Source: Megaustenia siamemsis
Taxonomy: Eukaryota > Mollusca > Gastropoda > Stylommatophora > Ariophantidae
Assembly (NCBI GenBank): GCA_032433765.1
Contig: JAVIAB010000047.1
Coordinates: 15,371,107-15,435,106 of the forward strand
DNA length: 64,000 bases
Direction: 5' to 3'
In this document: piece after piece, positions 54,466-64,000 of the stretch
Layout: each line of letters opens with the position of its first letter
Position numbering within the stretch: position 1 is the first letter of the stretch
The notes under the pieces: generated by a model
Databases searched by the model: none
Told to the model about the DNA's origin: nothing
Seen by the model: the letters and a program-made list of their open reading frames with translations, nothing else
Translations under genes and position numbers: made by a program

Positions 54466-54804
54466 TACCTTCATTGTCTGTGAATGTAGACTTTTCTTTT
54501 CTGATAAACTCATGCTACAGACTTGAAATACGTAGCATTTTATGGCAGACATGATTGGCAACACAAGATGTGGGACCCCTTTCAGTCGTAATTAGTAGAT
54601 GGCATGCGTTAGTAGTATACTTGAATTTTGTGATTATTTCTTGTCATTTTCGCATGCATCTTGTACAGTCATTTCTTTGAAAATACCAGATGTTTGTTTT
54701 CACTGTCAAATGTCATTCGACTATTTTTTTTGAAAATGCGTAATCTAATTATTATAATCACTGGCATCACCACTGCTATATAACTTTACAAGCATCACAA
54801 CTTA
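54466..54804. other. no recognisable feature
   Basis: AT-rich unique sequence. Confidence 0.4.
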
Positions 54805-54990
54805 GGGTGAAAGAGATGGGGAGTTAAGATGGGCACACCCAGAAACGAGAAATTTAGTTGGCGTGTAAGAAGACTAATCAACCAACACAGAACTGGGGTC
54901 TTCAGTCGGTGGACACTGCCGGATTTTCTGAGGGTGAGATCTGAGCACCTATGGACATGTTTGGAGTGCATGATGATGTCCCGCAAAAAA
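54805..54990 (+). mobile_element. interspersed repeat R4, copy 2
   Basis: GAAAGAGATGGGGAGTTAAG, then CAGAAACGAGAAATTTAGTT, CAACACAGAACTGGGGTCTT and GAGATCTGAGCACCTATGGA match 40645-40820. Ends ATGATGATGTCCCGC. Confidence 0.62.
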
Positions 54991-54999
54991 CTCAATAAC

Positions 55000-55475
55000 T
55001 CAAGCATCACAACTCTTTTATCACAAACTTACAGCCATCACCATAATGTTGTCACACAACAACCATCACAACTCTTTTATCACAAACTTACAGCCATCAC
55101 CATAATGTTGTCACACAACAACCATCACAACTCTTTTATCACAAACTTACAGCCATCACCATAATGTTGTCACACAACAACCATCACAACTCTTTTATCA
55201 CAAACTTACAGCCATCACCATAATGTTGTCACACTACAACCATCACAACTCTTTTATCACAAACTTACAGCCATCACCATAATGTTGTCACACAACAACC
55301 ATCACAACTCTTTTATCACAAACTTACAGCTAATCACCATAATGTTGTCACACAACAATCATCACAACCACACAATCATCACAACCACACAACCATCACA
55401 ACCACACAATCATCACAACCACACAACCATCACAACCACACAACCATCACAACCACACAACTATCACGATTATTT
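55000..55475. repeat. 59-bp minisatellite plus CACAACCA run
   Basis: Six units with CATCACAACTCTTTTATCAC, AAACTTACAGCCATCACCAT and AATGTTGTCACACAACAAC to about 55360. Short ACAACCACACAACCATC units follow to about 55470. Confidence 0.93.
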
Positions 55476-55551
55476 CTTAAATTATTCACAAATTAATATC
55501 ATCTTTGTTATTGAATTTATTTTTCTAAACCACTTGACATGTAAATCATTG

Positions 55552-55811
55552 GGGGAGCCGCTATAGCTCAGTGGTTAGTGAACTGGACTACAAAGGCGAA
55601 GAGGTAGGGTTTGATTCCAACCAACGGCTACCGGGTTCACCCAGCCTTATAGGGTACCGGTTTGTTTTCTGGGAAAAGTAAAGCGGCACGGGCGTAATAC
55701 CAACCACATTACCTCAAAAATAATGTGCCGCAGATCTGTAAAATCTACGGTCACTAATCCCATATTCCCTCTACGCCACTTGGCGTTTCGGGGACACTAC
55801 TTTTTTTTTTT
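55552..55811 (+). mobile_element. SINE-1 copy with 13-bp duplication
   Basis: Full-length forward copy with A box TAGCTCAGTGGTTAGTGAAC and a changed B box, GGTTTGATTCC. Flanks ATGTAAATCATTG (55539-55551) and ATGTAAGTCATTG (55812-55824) differ at one base. Confidence 0.9.
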
Positions 55812-55824
55812 ATGTAAGTCATTG

Positions 55825-56445
55825 ACTGCTCTGTAACTTCTTGTCCAGGGGAAATAACAGGGGAATCCATTCCCCTATTCGGAGTATTTTTATTCTAATT
55901 CCAATTTGATTTGCCCGAAGCGAAGGTACACACATATGATTCTATACACTAATAATGTAAAGTGTCTAGGAATATTATGATAATCTCAGTGACTTAATCT
56001 GAGGTAACCAATGATACTTTTTTTAAAATCCTATTTTGCCTGGAAGTCCAGTACCCAATAACAGCTGAGATGTCTGTGACTAGAATACACCTGCAGAAGT
56101 TTAAACCCTGAAAGATAATTCCAAGTAGAGAATTCCTGAGATCAGTTGGAGCACATGTTTGTGTATTTGTTTATAACAAATGTATTATCTGTTAACATTG
56201 TTATTATATGTCATGCATGTCACTAGATGACATGTTTATTACAGAGAATATACAGAGGTGCTTCAAAAATTGACATTTACTGGAACTGCGATATATCAGA
56301 CATAGTTAATTCAACATCTTTATCCATTTACTGTAATAATATGTCATCTTATTTAAGTGAATAAAATTAATAACAATATCCGCTTCATCTATATCATCAA
56401 ACTATGTCCATGCTTGGTTGTGTGATGTGACTTTGGTTTTAAATG
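55825..56445. other. no recognisable feature, AT-rich
   Basis: Unique-looking DNA with a small dyad, GGGGAATCCATTCCCC, near 55860. Confidence 0.45.
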
Positions 56446-57200
56446 CAAGATGTTAGAGAAGTGACTTATTTGATGGGAGGGTGATCTTCAGTGTAGAGAA
56501 TTAGAGAAGTGACTTATTTGGGGATGTCATGGTGATCTTCAGTGAAGGAGATTATAGAAGAGACTTATTTGACGTAAGGGTGATCTTCAGTGTAGGAGAT
56601 TAGAGAAGTGACTTATTTGATGGGATGGTAATATTTAGTGCAGGAAATTAGAGAAGTGACTTATTTGGTGATGTCATGGTGATCTTCAGTGAAGGAGATT
56701 ATAGAAGAGACTTATTTGACGTAAGGGTGATCTTCAGTGTAGGAGATTAGAGAAGTGGCCTTGAGTCATGTGAGTTTTCTTTTCAATGTAAGAGATTACA
56801 AAATGGGTATTGTTAGATTTGAGGGAGATTTTCAATGCAAGAAATTAAAGAAGTGGCTTTTTTTCCATGTGGGGCTTGTTCTTAATGTGAGATTAGAGAA
56901 GTGGCTTCCTGAATATAAGGGTAGTTTTTAATACAAGATGTTAGGGAATTGTTGAATTTGATGTGAGGGTGATTTTCATTGCAGGAGATTAGAGAAGTGA
57001 TTTATTTGATGATGTCACGGTGATCTTCAGTGAAGGAGATTATAGAAGTGACTTATTTGATGTGATTGTGATTTTCATTGCAGGAAATTAGAGAAGTGAC
57101 TTATTTGATGATGTCACGGTGATCTTCAGTGAAGGAGATTATAGAAGTGACTTATTTGATGTGATTGTGATTTTCATTGCAGGAAATTAGAGAAGTGACC
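56446..57200. repeat. about 48-bp minisatellite, about 15 copies
   Basis: Units have GAGATTAGAGAAGTGACTTA, TTTGATG and GGTGATCTTCAGTGTAG. A larger unit with GATGTCATGGTGATCTTCAG and TTGACGTAAGGGTGATCTTC recurs near 56525 and 56675. Isolated units reappear at about 57980-58060, beyond the LINE-B insertion. Confidence 0.88.
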
Positions 57201-57219
57201 AGTTTTATTTGATGGTTGT

Positions 57220-57955
57220 TTTCTTATCATTATCAAGTACCATCCCTGACGGCGTGGGTGATCATGTCTCTCCACAACTCTCGATCTCGACAGTTATTTA
57301 TCATTTCTGTTGACATTCAGTCAAGCTAATTTCTTAAGCTGTCTGGTATCTTGTCTCTTTGCATCCCTCTATCCCTTTGTCCCTCAATTTTCCCAGTTGT
57401 CACAATATATTCCAGCTATTTCCTTCTCATTACATTGCCAAAAAATGATGATTGTTTCTTCCTAATTTTGGAAATTAACTCTCTTTTTGCTTTGACCTCC
57501 ATACAGAGTGTTTTCATTACTCTTCTTAGCTGTCCATGGTATTCTCAATATTCTTCTGTAAAACCACATTTCTACAGCCTCCAGTGATTTTCTTGTCTTT
57601 GTCCTATTGTCCATGATTCACATCCATATATAAAGACTGGCTCTACATAATATTTAGGAACTCTTTTTTTTTGTTTCGATTTTCAAAAGTGGATTGCATA
57701 GTATCTTCCTCTTTTTTTTTTTTTTTTGAAAGCTGCTTTGCCTATTTATTCTGCATCTCGCCTCTGTTGTACATCTACCATCAGAAAGTTAACATTGTTC
57801 CAATATATTTAAATTCATTAATCTGTTTTAATTTTATTCCACTTGTCTTTTATTATGCATTGTGGTGATGTCTTTTTCTTTGTCACTATCATTACTTCTG
57901 TCTTTTTGCCATTAAGGCTGAGTCCTGCTTTCCTTCACTATAATGTCTAACATTT
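57220..57955 (-). mobile_element. LINE-B fragment inserted in the 48-bp array
   Basis: Starts TTATCAAGTACCATCCCTGA, the complement of the 3' end. It runs back through TCTTAGCTGTCCATGGTATT and the complement of the YGCESWTI region to CTTCACTATAATGTCTAACA. Broken by indels. Array units resume after it. Confidence 0.8.
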
Positions 57956-57959
57956 AGAC

Positions 57960-58561
57960 ATTATGATTGTGATTACCATCGTGAGGGTTGTTTTCAATGC
58001 AAGAAGTTAGAGAAGTTACTTTTTTGGTCTGGAGTGTGGTTTTCAATGCAAGAGAGTTGTTTTGTGATGTTTGGGTTGTTTAGTGGTCAATGGTAGGTAG
58101 AAAGCTCTTTATCGTTTAATGTGAAACCATAGAGTGGCTTTGTTTAACGTGATGCTTGAGTTGTTTATGTTACGTCATGTGGATCGTCGAGCCAAGTCAA
58201 CCGAAGTTTCCACATTACGAATTATGCGCCTGAGCTACGGTGTTCGTGCGTCCTGGCTGTGTTATTTGAGGTGATTTAAGGGCTGTGGGTGTATTCATTG
58301 TTGACAGTGTTGTGGGAGCTACGTCATAAAGATGGACGACCGTACATATCTAACCTGACCGTTAGTTAGCCGAGTTGACAGTGTTCCCTAGTGTTTGGCT
58401 TTTCGTGGCTAGGCGCTGTACCAAGGAGTACGGGTTCGATCCTGCTTCGGACCATATATTGTTCTTTGTTTTTTCTGTTATTGATTATTTGTCATTTTTT
58501 CCTAATGCTGTAAACATACCTCTTCCTCTGAATTGATTCGCTGATTATTGCCTCGGAAGTT
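57960..58561. other. array remnants and a weak tRNA-like element
   Basis: The first 110 bp are degenerate units of the 48-bp array. GGGTTCGATCC at 58431-58441 looks like a B box with GTGGCTAGGCGC upstream, but the arms do not pair well, so I do not call a tRNA. Nothing else is recognised. Confidence 0.4.
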
Positions 58562-59135
58562 TTCCTCTATAATATATGGCCCTTTTCGTCTTGTCAGACG
58601 GTCTAGCAGAGGCTATTGTGTTTTTGTGGTTTTTTTTTGTGTGTTTTGAGGTTTTGTTTTTGTCGAACAGTTTTTCTCGTGGCTAATTCTACCAATGTTT
58701 GACAAACAGACACGGTCACAGAATGAACAAGTCAGGCCCATTGGTCCACAGGGTTTTGCATCCTTTTTCATGAGTCTTTTCTCTTCTAAGTTTTGCCTTA
58801 GCACAGTCTCAAATTATGTTATACCATTCTTTATACATGCTCTCCATGATGTGCGATCACTTGCCAGATGTTCCCAGTCATAATCACATATGGAGAAGTC
58901 ATTCAGAGATGATTTACAGATATCTCTATATCGTAGTTTAGGTCTGCCGATTTGTCTTTTTCCATGTGTTTGTTCGCCATATAGTATTTGCCTGGGGACG
59001 CGTTTTTCTTCCATTCGCTGGACATGCCCCAGCCATCTTAGTCTTCGACATCTGAGCATCGACATGATTGTATTTAGTAGGGCAGTAAAAAATATACCAA
59101 AAAGATGGGGGCGATGACACATCCTAGTTTCACTC
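58562..59135 (-). mobile_element. LINE-D C-terminal fragment with C2HC-like finger
   Basis: On the minus strand, CRRLRWLGHVQRMEEKRVPR, then QILYGEQ...GKRQIGRPKL, RYRDICKSSLNDF and WEHLASDRTSWRACI. A frame shift leads to LTCSFCDRVCLSNIGRISHE and KNC, a CxxC...H...C finger typical of the end of some LINE polymerases. Related to 30080-31010. Confidence 0.82.
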
Positions 59136-59289
59136 CGTTGTTGACTTTTATTCCTCTATAATAATATTCATTTATTATTATTTAACTCCGCTCGAAAAGA
59201 AGATCTAGGTGAGAAAGATTCCGATGTTGTTTGTGAACACGCATCCCTTGTGAGAGTCTCGGATATTAACGTTAGTCAAGAGGGATGTT
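59136..59289. other. no recognisable feature
   Basis: Short unique interval. Confidence 0.35.
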
Positions 59290-59435
59290 GTCTGACTTCA
59301 GGAGAGCTACGAGAAGAACCAGAGGTTACTTGTGAAGGAGGTTATCGTTCCACATTATGGGACTTGCTGGGGAGGAGATTTGAGCACTTGTGGACCGTTG
59401 TTCGGTGAGCGATGAGGATGATCTGAGAACTAACT
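59290..59435 (+). mobile_element. interspersed repeat R4, copy 3 (partial)
   Basis: GGACTTGCTGGGGAGGAGAT, then TTGAGCACTTGTGGACCGTT and GAGCGATGAGGATG resemble the right half of R4 at 40750-40810. Confidence 0.5.
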
Positions 59436-59489
59436 GACTTGAGGACGATAATTATCGACTCAGAAACTATCTCTGTCTTTGTAGGCAGG

Positions 59490-60660
59490 ATAAGTTAATG
59501 AAACCACTGATGAGTTGATGAGACGATAGATGATTTACGGAAACCATGGATGAGTTAATTAAACCACTGATGAGTTAATGAGACGATAGATGATTTACGG
59601 AAACCATGGATGAGTTAATGAAACCACTGATGAGTTAATGAGACGATAGATGATTTACGGAAACCATGGATGAGTTAATAAAACCACTGATGAGTTGATG
59701 AGACGATAGATGATTTACTGAAACCATGGATGAGTTAATGAAACCACTGATGAGTTGATGAGACGACAGATGATTTGCCGAAACCATGGATGAGTTAATG
59801 AAACCACTGATGAGTTGATGAGACGATGGATGATTTACCGAAACCATGGATGAGTTAAAGAAACCACTGATGAGTAGGTGAGACGATAGATGATTTATAG
59901 AAACCATGGATGAGTTAATGAAAACATGAATAACCATGGATGAGTTAATGAAAACATGAATAACCATGGATGCGTTAGTAAAACCAAGATGAGTTAATCA
60001 ATCCTCGAATGAGTTAATAAAACTATGGATGTGTTAACGAAACTAGGAATGAGTTTATGAAACCAGGCTGAGTTAATGAAACCATGGACGAGGTAATGAA
60101 ACCAGGAAAGAGTTAATAAGACCATGTATGAATCAATGAAACCATGGATGAGTTAATGAAACCAGGAAAGAGTTAATAAGACCGTGTATGAATCAATGAA
60201 ACCATGGATAAGTTAATGAAACCATGGATGGGTTAATGAAACCAGGAAAGAGTTAATAAGACCATGTATGAATCAATGAAACCATGGATAAGTCAATGAA
60301 ACCATGGATGAGTTAATGAAACCAGGAAAGAGTTAATAAGACCATGTATGGATCAATGAAACCATGGATAAGTTAATGAAACCATGGATGGGTTAATGAA
60401 ACCATGGACGAGGTAATGAAACCAGGAAAGAGTTAATAAGACCATGTATGAATCAATGAAACCATGGATGAGTTAATGAAACCAGGAATAAGTTAATAAG
60501 ACCATGTATGAATCAATGAAACCATGGATGAGTTAATGAAACCAGGAAAGATTTAATAAGACCATGTATGGATCAATGAAACCATGGATACGTTAATGAA
60601 ACCATGGATGGGTTAATGAAACCATGGACGAGGTAATGAAACCATGGATGGGTTAAAGAA
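59490..60660. repeat. 60-bp then about 30/60-bp ATGAGTTAATGAAACC satellites
   Basis: The left block (59490-59930) repeats ACTGATGAGTTAATGAGACG, ATAGATGATTTACGGAAACC and ATGGATGAGTTAATGAAACC, a 60-bp unit about seven times. The right block mixes GAAACCATGGATGAGTTAAT with ACCAGGAAAGAGTTAATAAG and ACCATGTATGAATCAATG in a longer mosaic. Confidence 0.92.
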
Positions 60661-61830
60661 ACCATAAATGAGTTAGGGAAACGAGGATAAGTTACAAAAG
60701 AGAGACTTGGAAATATGAGATAGTCAGTGAAAAAAAAATTTGGTGACTTATGAAACTAAAGTGGGGTTATAGAACCAAGTGTGAGTTTATGAAATTAGGT
60801 AAGTTTAGTCAAATATTAGTGAGATTTTATTTGGTTTTTTTTTTTATGAGTGCATTTTTACAACCAAGAGTGAGTTTGTGAAAACATGTAAGTTTATCAA
60901 ACCACGTGTGAGCTTATGCAACAAAGAGTGAGTTTGTGAATCCACGAGTGAGTTTTTGAAATCATTGTGAGCTTATGCAACCAAGAATGAGCTTATGAAA
61001 CCACGAGTGAGTTTATGAAACCATGTGTGAGCTTATGAAATAAATATTGAGTTTATGAAACTATGATTGAGTTTGTGAAGGTTGAAGAAAGTTTGTGAAA
61101 TCTATAGCGAGTTTATGTAACTAGAGATGAGTTTATGGAACTATGAAGAAGTGTGTGAAACTACGGGAAAATCTTTCAATACTGTGGTGAATCTAATACA
61201 TCGGATGTGAATCTTTCAAACCTGGGGTGAATCTATCAAATCTGGTGTGAATTTATCAAACTAAGGTGAATTATCAAACCTGAGGTGAATCTATCAAACC
61301 TAATTTAAATTATCAAACCTCAGTGAATCTATCAACTAAACCTGGGGTGAATACATGAAACTGGGGGTGCCTCTATCAAATTTGGGGTGAATCTATTAAA
61401 CTAAGGTGAATTATCAAACCTGGGGTGAATACATAAAACTGGGGGTGCCTTTATCAAATCTGGGGTGAATCTATCAAACATGGGGTGAATTTTCAAATCT
61501 CAGTGAATATTTCAACCAAAAATGGGGGAAATACATGGAACTGCAGGTGAATTTACCAAGCCTGTGGTGAATTTTCAAACCTCAGTGAATCTATCAAACC
61601 AGGGTTGATCTATCACACCTAAGGTAAATTATCAAACCTCATTGAATCTATCAAACCTGGGGTGAATCTATGAAGCGTGGGGGTGAATTTTCAAACCTGG
61701 GTGAATTTATTAAACCTGGGTGAATTTATCAAACGTTACGTAATTTATCAGATCTGATGAGAATCTGTCAACCAAAGGTGGGGTAAATATATGAAATCTG
61801 GGATGAACCTACTAAACCTCGAATAAAATG
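60661..61830. repeat. degenerate AT-rich repeat field
   Basis: To about 61140, loose GTGAGTTTATGAAACCA words. From 61150, GTGAATCTATCAAACCTGGG words of about 20-28 bp. The units are strongly diverged, which suggests older arrays of the same general type as 59490-60660. A (GT)n run follows at about 61829-61862. Confidence 0.8.
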
Positions 61831-61862
61831 TGTGTATGTGTGTGTGTCTTTGTGTGTGTGTG

Positions 61863-62169
61863 TTCTTAACAATAAAAGAAAATATAGATGGGTTTGTGGA
61901 GTTTGTAAGGTAAGATGATGCTATATTCGACAGTGTGATGTTAGCGTATAATGCATTGGTGGTTTAAAGAATGTAAGAATACACAGCAGTCACAGTCGTG
62001 ATTACAAGTTAATGTGTCCACTACCCTTCCTTGCCAGAACAATAGCTCTCTGCGAGTTAGAAGATTATGTGAACCTGAAAGACCAACCTGGAATTCTACA
62101 CATGCCAGAACCTGACATCCTTCAATCGAGAAGTCAAATGCAAATCTACAGCTCTTCTCTCGCGGCTTT
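61863..62169. other. no recognisable feature
   Basis: Unique-looking interval. An 86-codon frame at 62012-62272 overlaps the start of R3 and carries no known motif. Confidence 0.4.
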
Positions 62170-62420
62170 TCTTAACTCACGGAAACTTTTTATCAACGAA
62201 ACGGAAGAGATTTCAGAGACACAAATTTCTCATCGTTTTAAGAACGATTTCTACATATTTATATTTATCTAAAATATAACATATTATATATGAATTTGTA
62301 CATAATTAAACAAGGTTTTAGATTTCACCAATACCAAGATGATACAAGACATGTAAAAAGAATATGGTTTGATGACGTTCACACTAATCAAATTGATAGT
62401 GGCGCGCTATGATGCGAAAT
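62170..62420 (+). mobile_element. interspersed repeat R3, copy 2
   Basis: GGAAGAGATTTCAGAGAC, then ATTTCACCAATACCAAGATG and ATACAAGACATGT, then TTTGATGACGTTCACACTAA. It is the reverse complement of 11690-11960. Confidence 0.65.
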
Positions 62421-62651
62421 GTACGTCAACGTACACATTGTTGTGTGTACAACGTCATCATAATGGCTCATCGTTTATCCCTAGTACGTTAATGTTGACA
62501 TTGCGGGAAGATCTTACGGTCTGTTGTTTGATGTGCGACGGGGATAATCCGACGACGTAACTGTGTTTCATATGTTCGGATTTGACGTCAAAAACGATGT
62601 CCTAACATCATCAAGCGCTATACATTTTTAAAAGTATGACGCTCATCATTT

Positions 62652-63068
62652 TCAGGAGGACGTGAACTTCCGGTCATTATGATGGATATTGTGGGTTAGG
62701 TCTGAAAAGTGTTCCTTATTGCAGTTTCCTCATATTCCAAGTCCGACTTGTTGCAGGAACTACTGAGTTAAGTGATCTTTGCACACAGTGAGCTGTGTGT
62801 TTCATCCGTTTTGATCGTGTTTCGATATACCAATTGTTTACGATGAATGATAATATCGTATGACAAGGAACAGTTGGCTGTGTTCACTTTCTGTGCGGTT
62901 TCGCCTCATGTCTTTTTGCGTTTGCTAAGACTTCTATGATGGGGTCTACATCTACCTTTCTTTATTTGGGAGATGAGTTAGTAATTCGGATAAATCCACT
63001 CGCACGAGGCGGTCGAGCAATTATGGATTTTAATTCGTTTGCAGTGATACCGGGGCCTTCCATAACAA
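62652..63068 (+). mobile_element. interspersed repeat R1, most complete copy
   Basis: Starts GGAGGACGTGAACTTCCGGT and ends GATACCGGGGCCTTCCATAA, about 415 bp. No terminal inverted repeats and no coding motif. The 48-bp satellite begins about 30 bp after it. Confidence 0.75.
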
Positions 63069-63099
63069 TAACGTACGGAAAGAATTAAAGATCACGAAC

Positions 63100-63890
63100 G
63101 TGTCGTGTGATTTCACCGCTCATGTTGGAGACAGAACAGTCAAGGAGAGCAGTTGTGATTTCGCCGCTCATCTTGGAGGCAGAACAGTCAAGGAGAGCAG
63201 TTGTGATTTCGCCGTTCATGTTGGAGGCAGAACAGTCAAGGAGAGCAGTTGTGATTTCGCCGTTCATGTTGGAGGCAGAACAGTCAAGGAGAGCAGTTGT
63301 GATTTCGCCGCTCATCTTGGAGGCAGAACAGTCAAGGAGAGCAGTTGTGATTTCGCCGTTCATGTTGGAGGCAGAACAGTCAAGGAGAGCAGTTGTGATT
63401 TCGCCGCTCATGTTGGAGGCAGAACAGTCAAGGAGAGCAGTTGTGATTTCGCCGCTCATGTTGGAGGCAGAACAGTCAAGGAGAGCAGTTGTGATTTCGC
63501 CGCTCATGTTGGAGGCAGAACAGTCAAGGAGAGCAGTTGTGATTTCGCCGTTCATGTTGGAGGCAGAACAGTCAAGGAGAGCAGTTGTGATTTCGCCGTT
63601 CATGTTGGAGGCAGAACAGTCAAGGAGAGCAGTTGTGATTTCGCCGTTCATGTTGGAGGCAGAACAGTCAAGGAGAGCAGTTGTGATTTCGCCGTTCATG
63701 TTGGAGGCAGAACAGTCAAGGAGAGCAGTTGTGATTTCGCCGTTCATGTTGGAGGCAGAACAGTCAAGGAGAGCAGTTGTGATTTCGCCGTTCATGTTGG
63801 AGGCAGAACAGTCAAGGAGAGCAGTTGTGGTTTCGCCGTTCATGTTGGAGGCAGAACAGTCAAGGAGAGCAGTTGTGGTTTCGCATTGAC
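63100..63890. repeat. 48-bp satellite, about 16 copies
   Basis: Unit GAGAGCAGTTGTGATTTCGC plus CGTTCATGTTGGAGGCAGAA and CAGTCAAG. Units differ mainly by GTTCATG, GCTCATG or GCTCATC. Frames of 16-residue repeats are open on both strands (VGGRTVKESSCDF..., SGEITTALLDCSA...), as expected for a 48-bp unit without stops. Confidence 0.95.
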
Positions 63891-64000
63891 TACACATAGT
63901 TTGACCACAGAAATTATCTACTTCTTCTTGCCTTCCTCAGTTCCCTTTCAGAGTCTGTTTCCGGTTGTCCAAGATGGCGGTTTGTTTTAATTTCAGAGTG
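63891..64000 (+). promoter_or_regulatory. possible ETS/YY1-like motif pair at window edge
   Basis: TTTCCGG at 63958-63964 and AAGATGGCGG at 63971-63980 resemble ETS and YY1 core motifs often found near TATA-less start sites. No downstream gene is visible because the window ends. Weak evidence. Confidence 0.2.

Noticed and set aside
58390..58460. tRNA gene with GGGTTCGATCC
   Set aside because: The T-arm pairs poorly and no convincing acceptor or anticodon arm can be drawn.
62652..63068. R1 as a DNA transposon (MITE)
   Set aside because: No terminal inverted repeats were seen, and the 5' end varies among copies while the 3' end is fixed.
63085..63990. 260-296-codon 16-residue repeat proteins on both strands
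   Set aside because: Same effect from a 48-bp satellite. Three frames are open over one region.

Overview
This window looks like a repeat-saturated piece of a metazoan nuclear genome, most likely a gastropod mollusc and perhaps a sea slug. That assignment is inference. It rests on one spliced gene for a secreted Cys-rich protein, many degraded non-LTR retrotransposons with trinucleotide (ATG)n 3' tails, and tRNA-derived SINEs. The nearest remembered protein matches are mollusc endonuclease-reverse transcriptase fragments. Nothing bacterial, plasmid-like or phage-like is present: no operons, ribosome-binding sites or CRISPR arrays.

I can support one host gene, on the + strand, in three exons: 28873-29094 (signal peptide), 36091-36252 and 36900-38411. 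All junctions are phase 0. Joined, they give about 631 residues with many Cys, five or more N-glycosylation sequons and a hydrophobic C-terminal tail. A Cys-x-Phe-Pro...Trp domain start occurs twice, once in exon 1 and once in exon 3. This resembles the invertebrate extracellular proteins that carry the DUF7042-DUF7045 group of domains. Intron 1 (7 kb) and intron 2 (0.65 kb) are filled with transposons and minisatellites.

Layout. 0-5 kb: a LINE tail, a 1.7-kb (AGT)n array, and a 2.8-kb 20/36-bp satellite interrupted by SINEs. 5-13 kb: LINE and SINE fragments and the R2/R3 repeats. 13-19 kb: a second (AGT)n tract, a 29-bp satellite with higher-order structure, a LINE RNase H fragment, and a 2.6-kb 32-bp satellite. 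19-27 kb: repeat R1, a 29-bp satellite that matches the end of LINE-A, a 71-bp array, the longest LINE-C copy, and a 20-bp satellite. 27-38.4 kb: the host gene and its repeat-filled introns. 38.5-42.3 kb: 42/43-bp and 30-bp satellites. 42-52 kb: LINEs, SINEs and R1, often nested with target-site duplications. 52-57 kb and 59-62 kb: AT-rich minisatellites. 63-64 kb: a 48-bp satellite. By eye, about one third of the window is tandem repeat and about another quarter is recognisable interspersed repeat.

The most interesting signals are evolutionary. They are satellites that seem to grow out of transposon ends, SINE families that share a body but carry different tRNA-like heads, hammerhead-ribozyme-like cores typical of Penelope-like elements, four unnamed interspersed repeat families, and several insertions datable by their target-site duplications. 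I found no convincing undescribed gene system.
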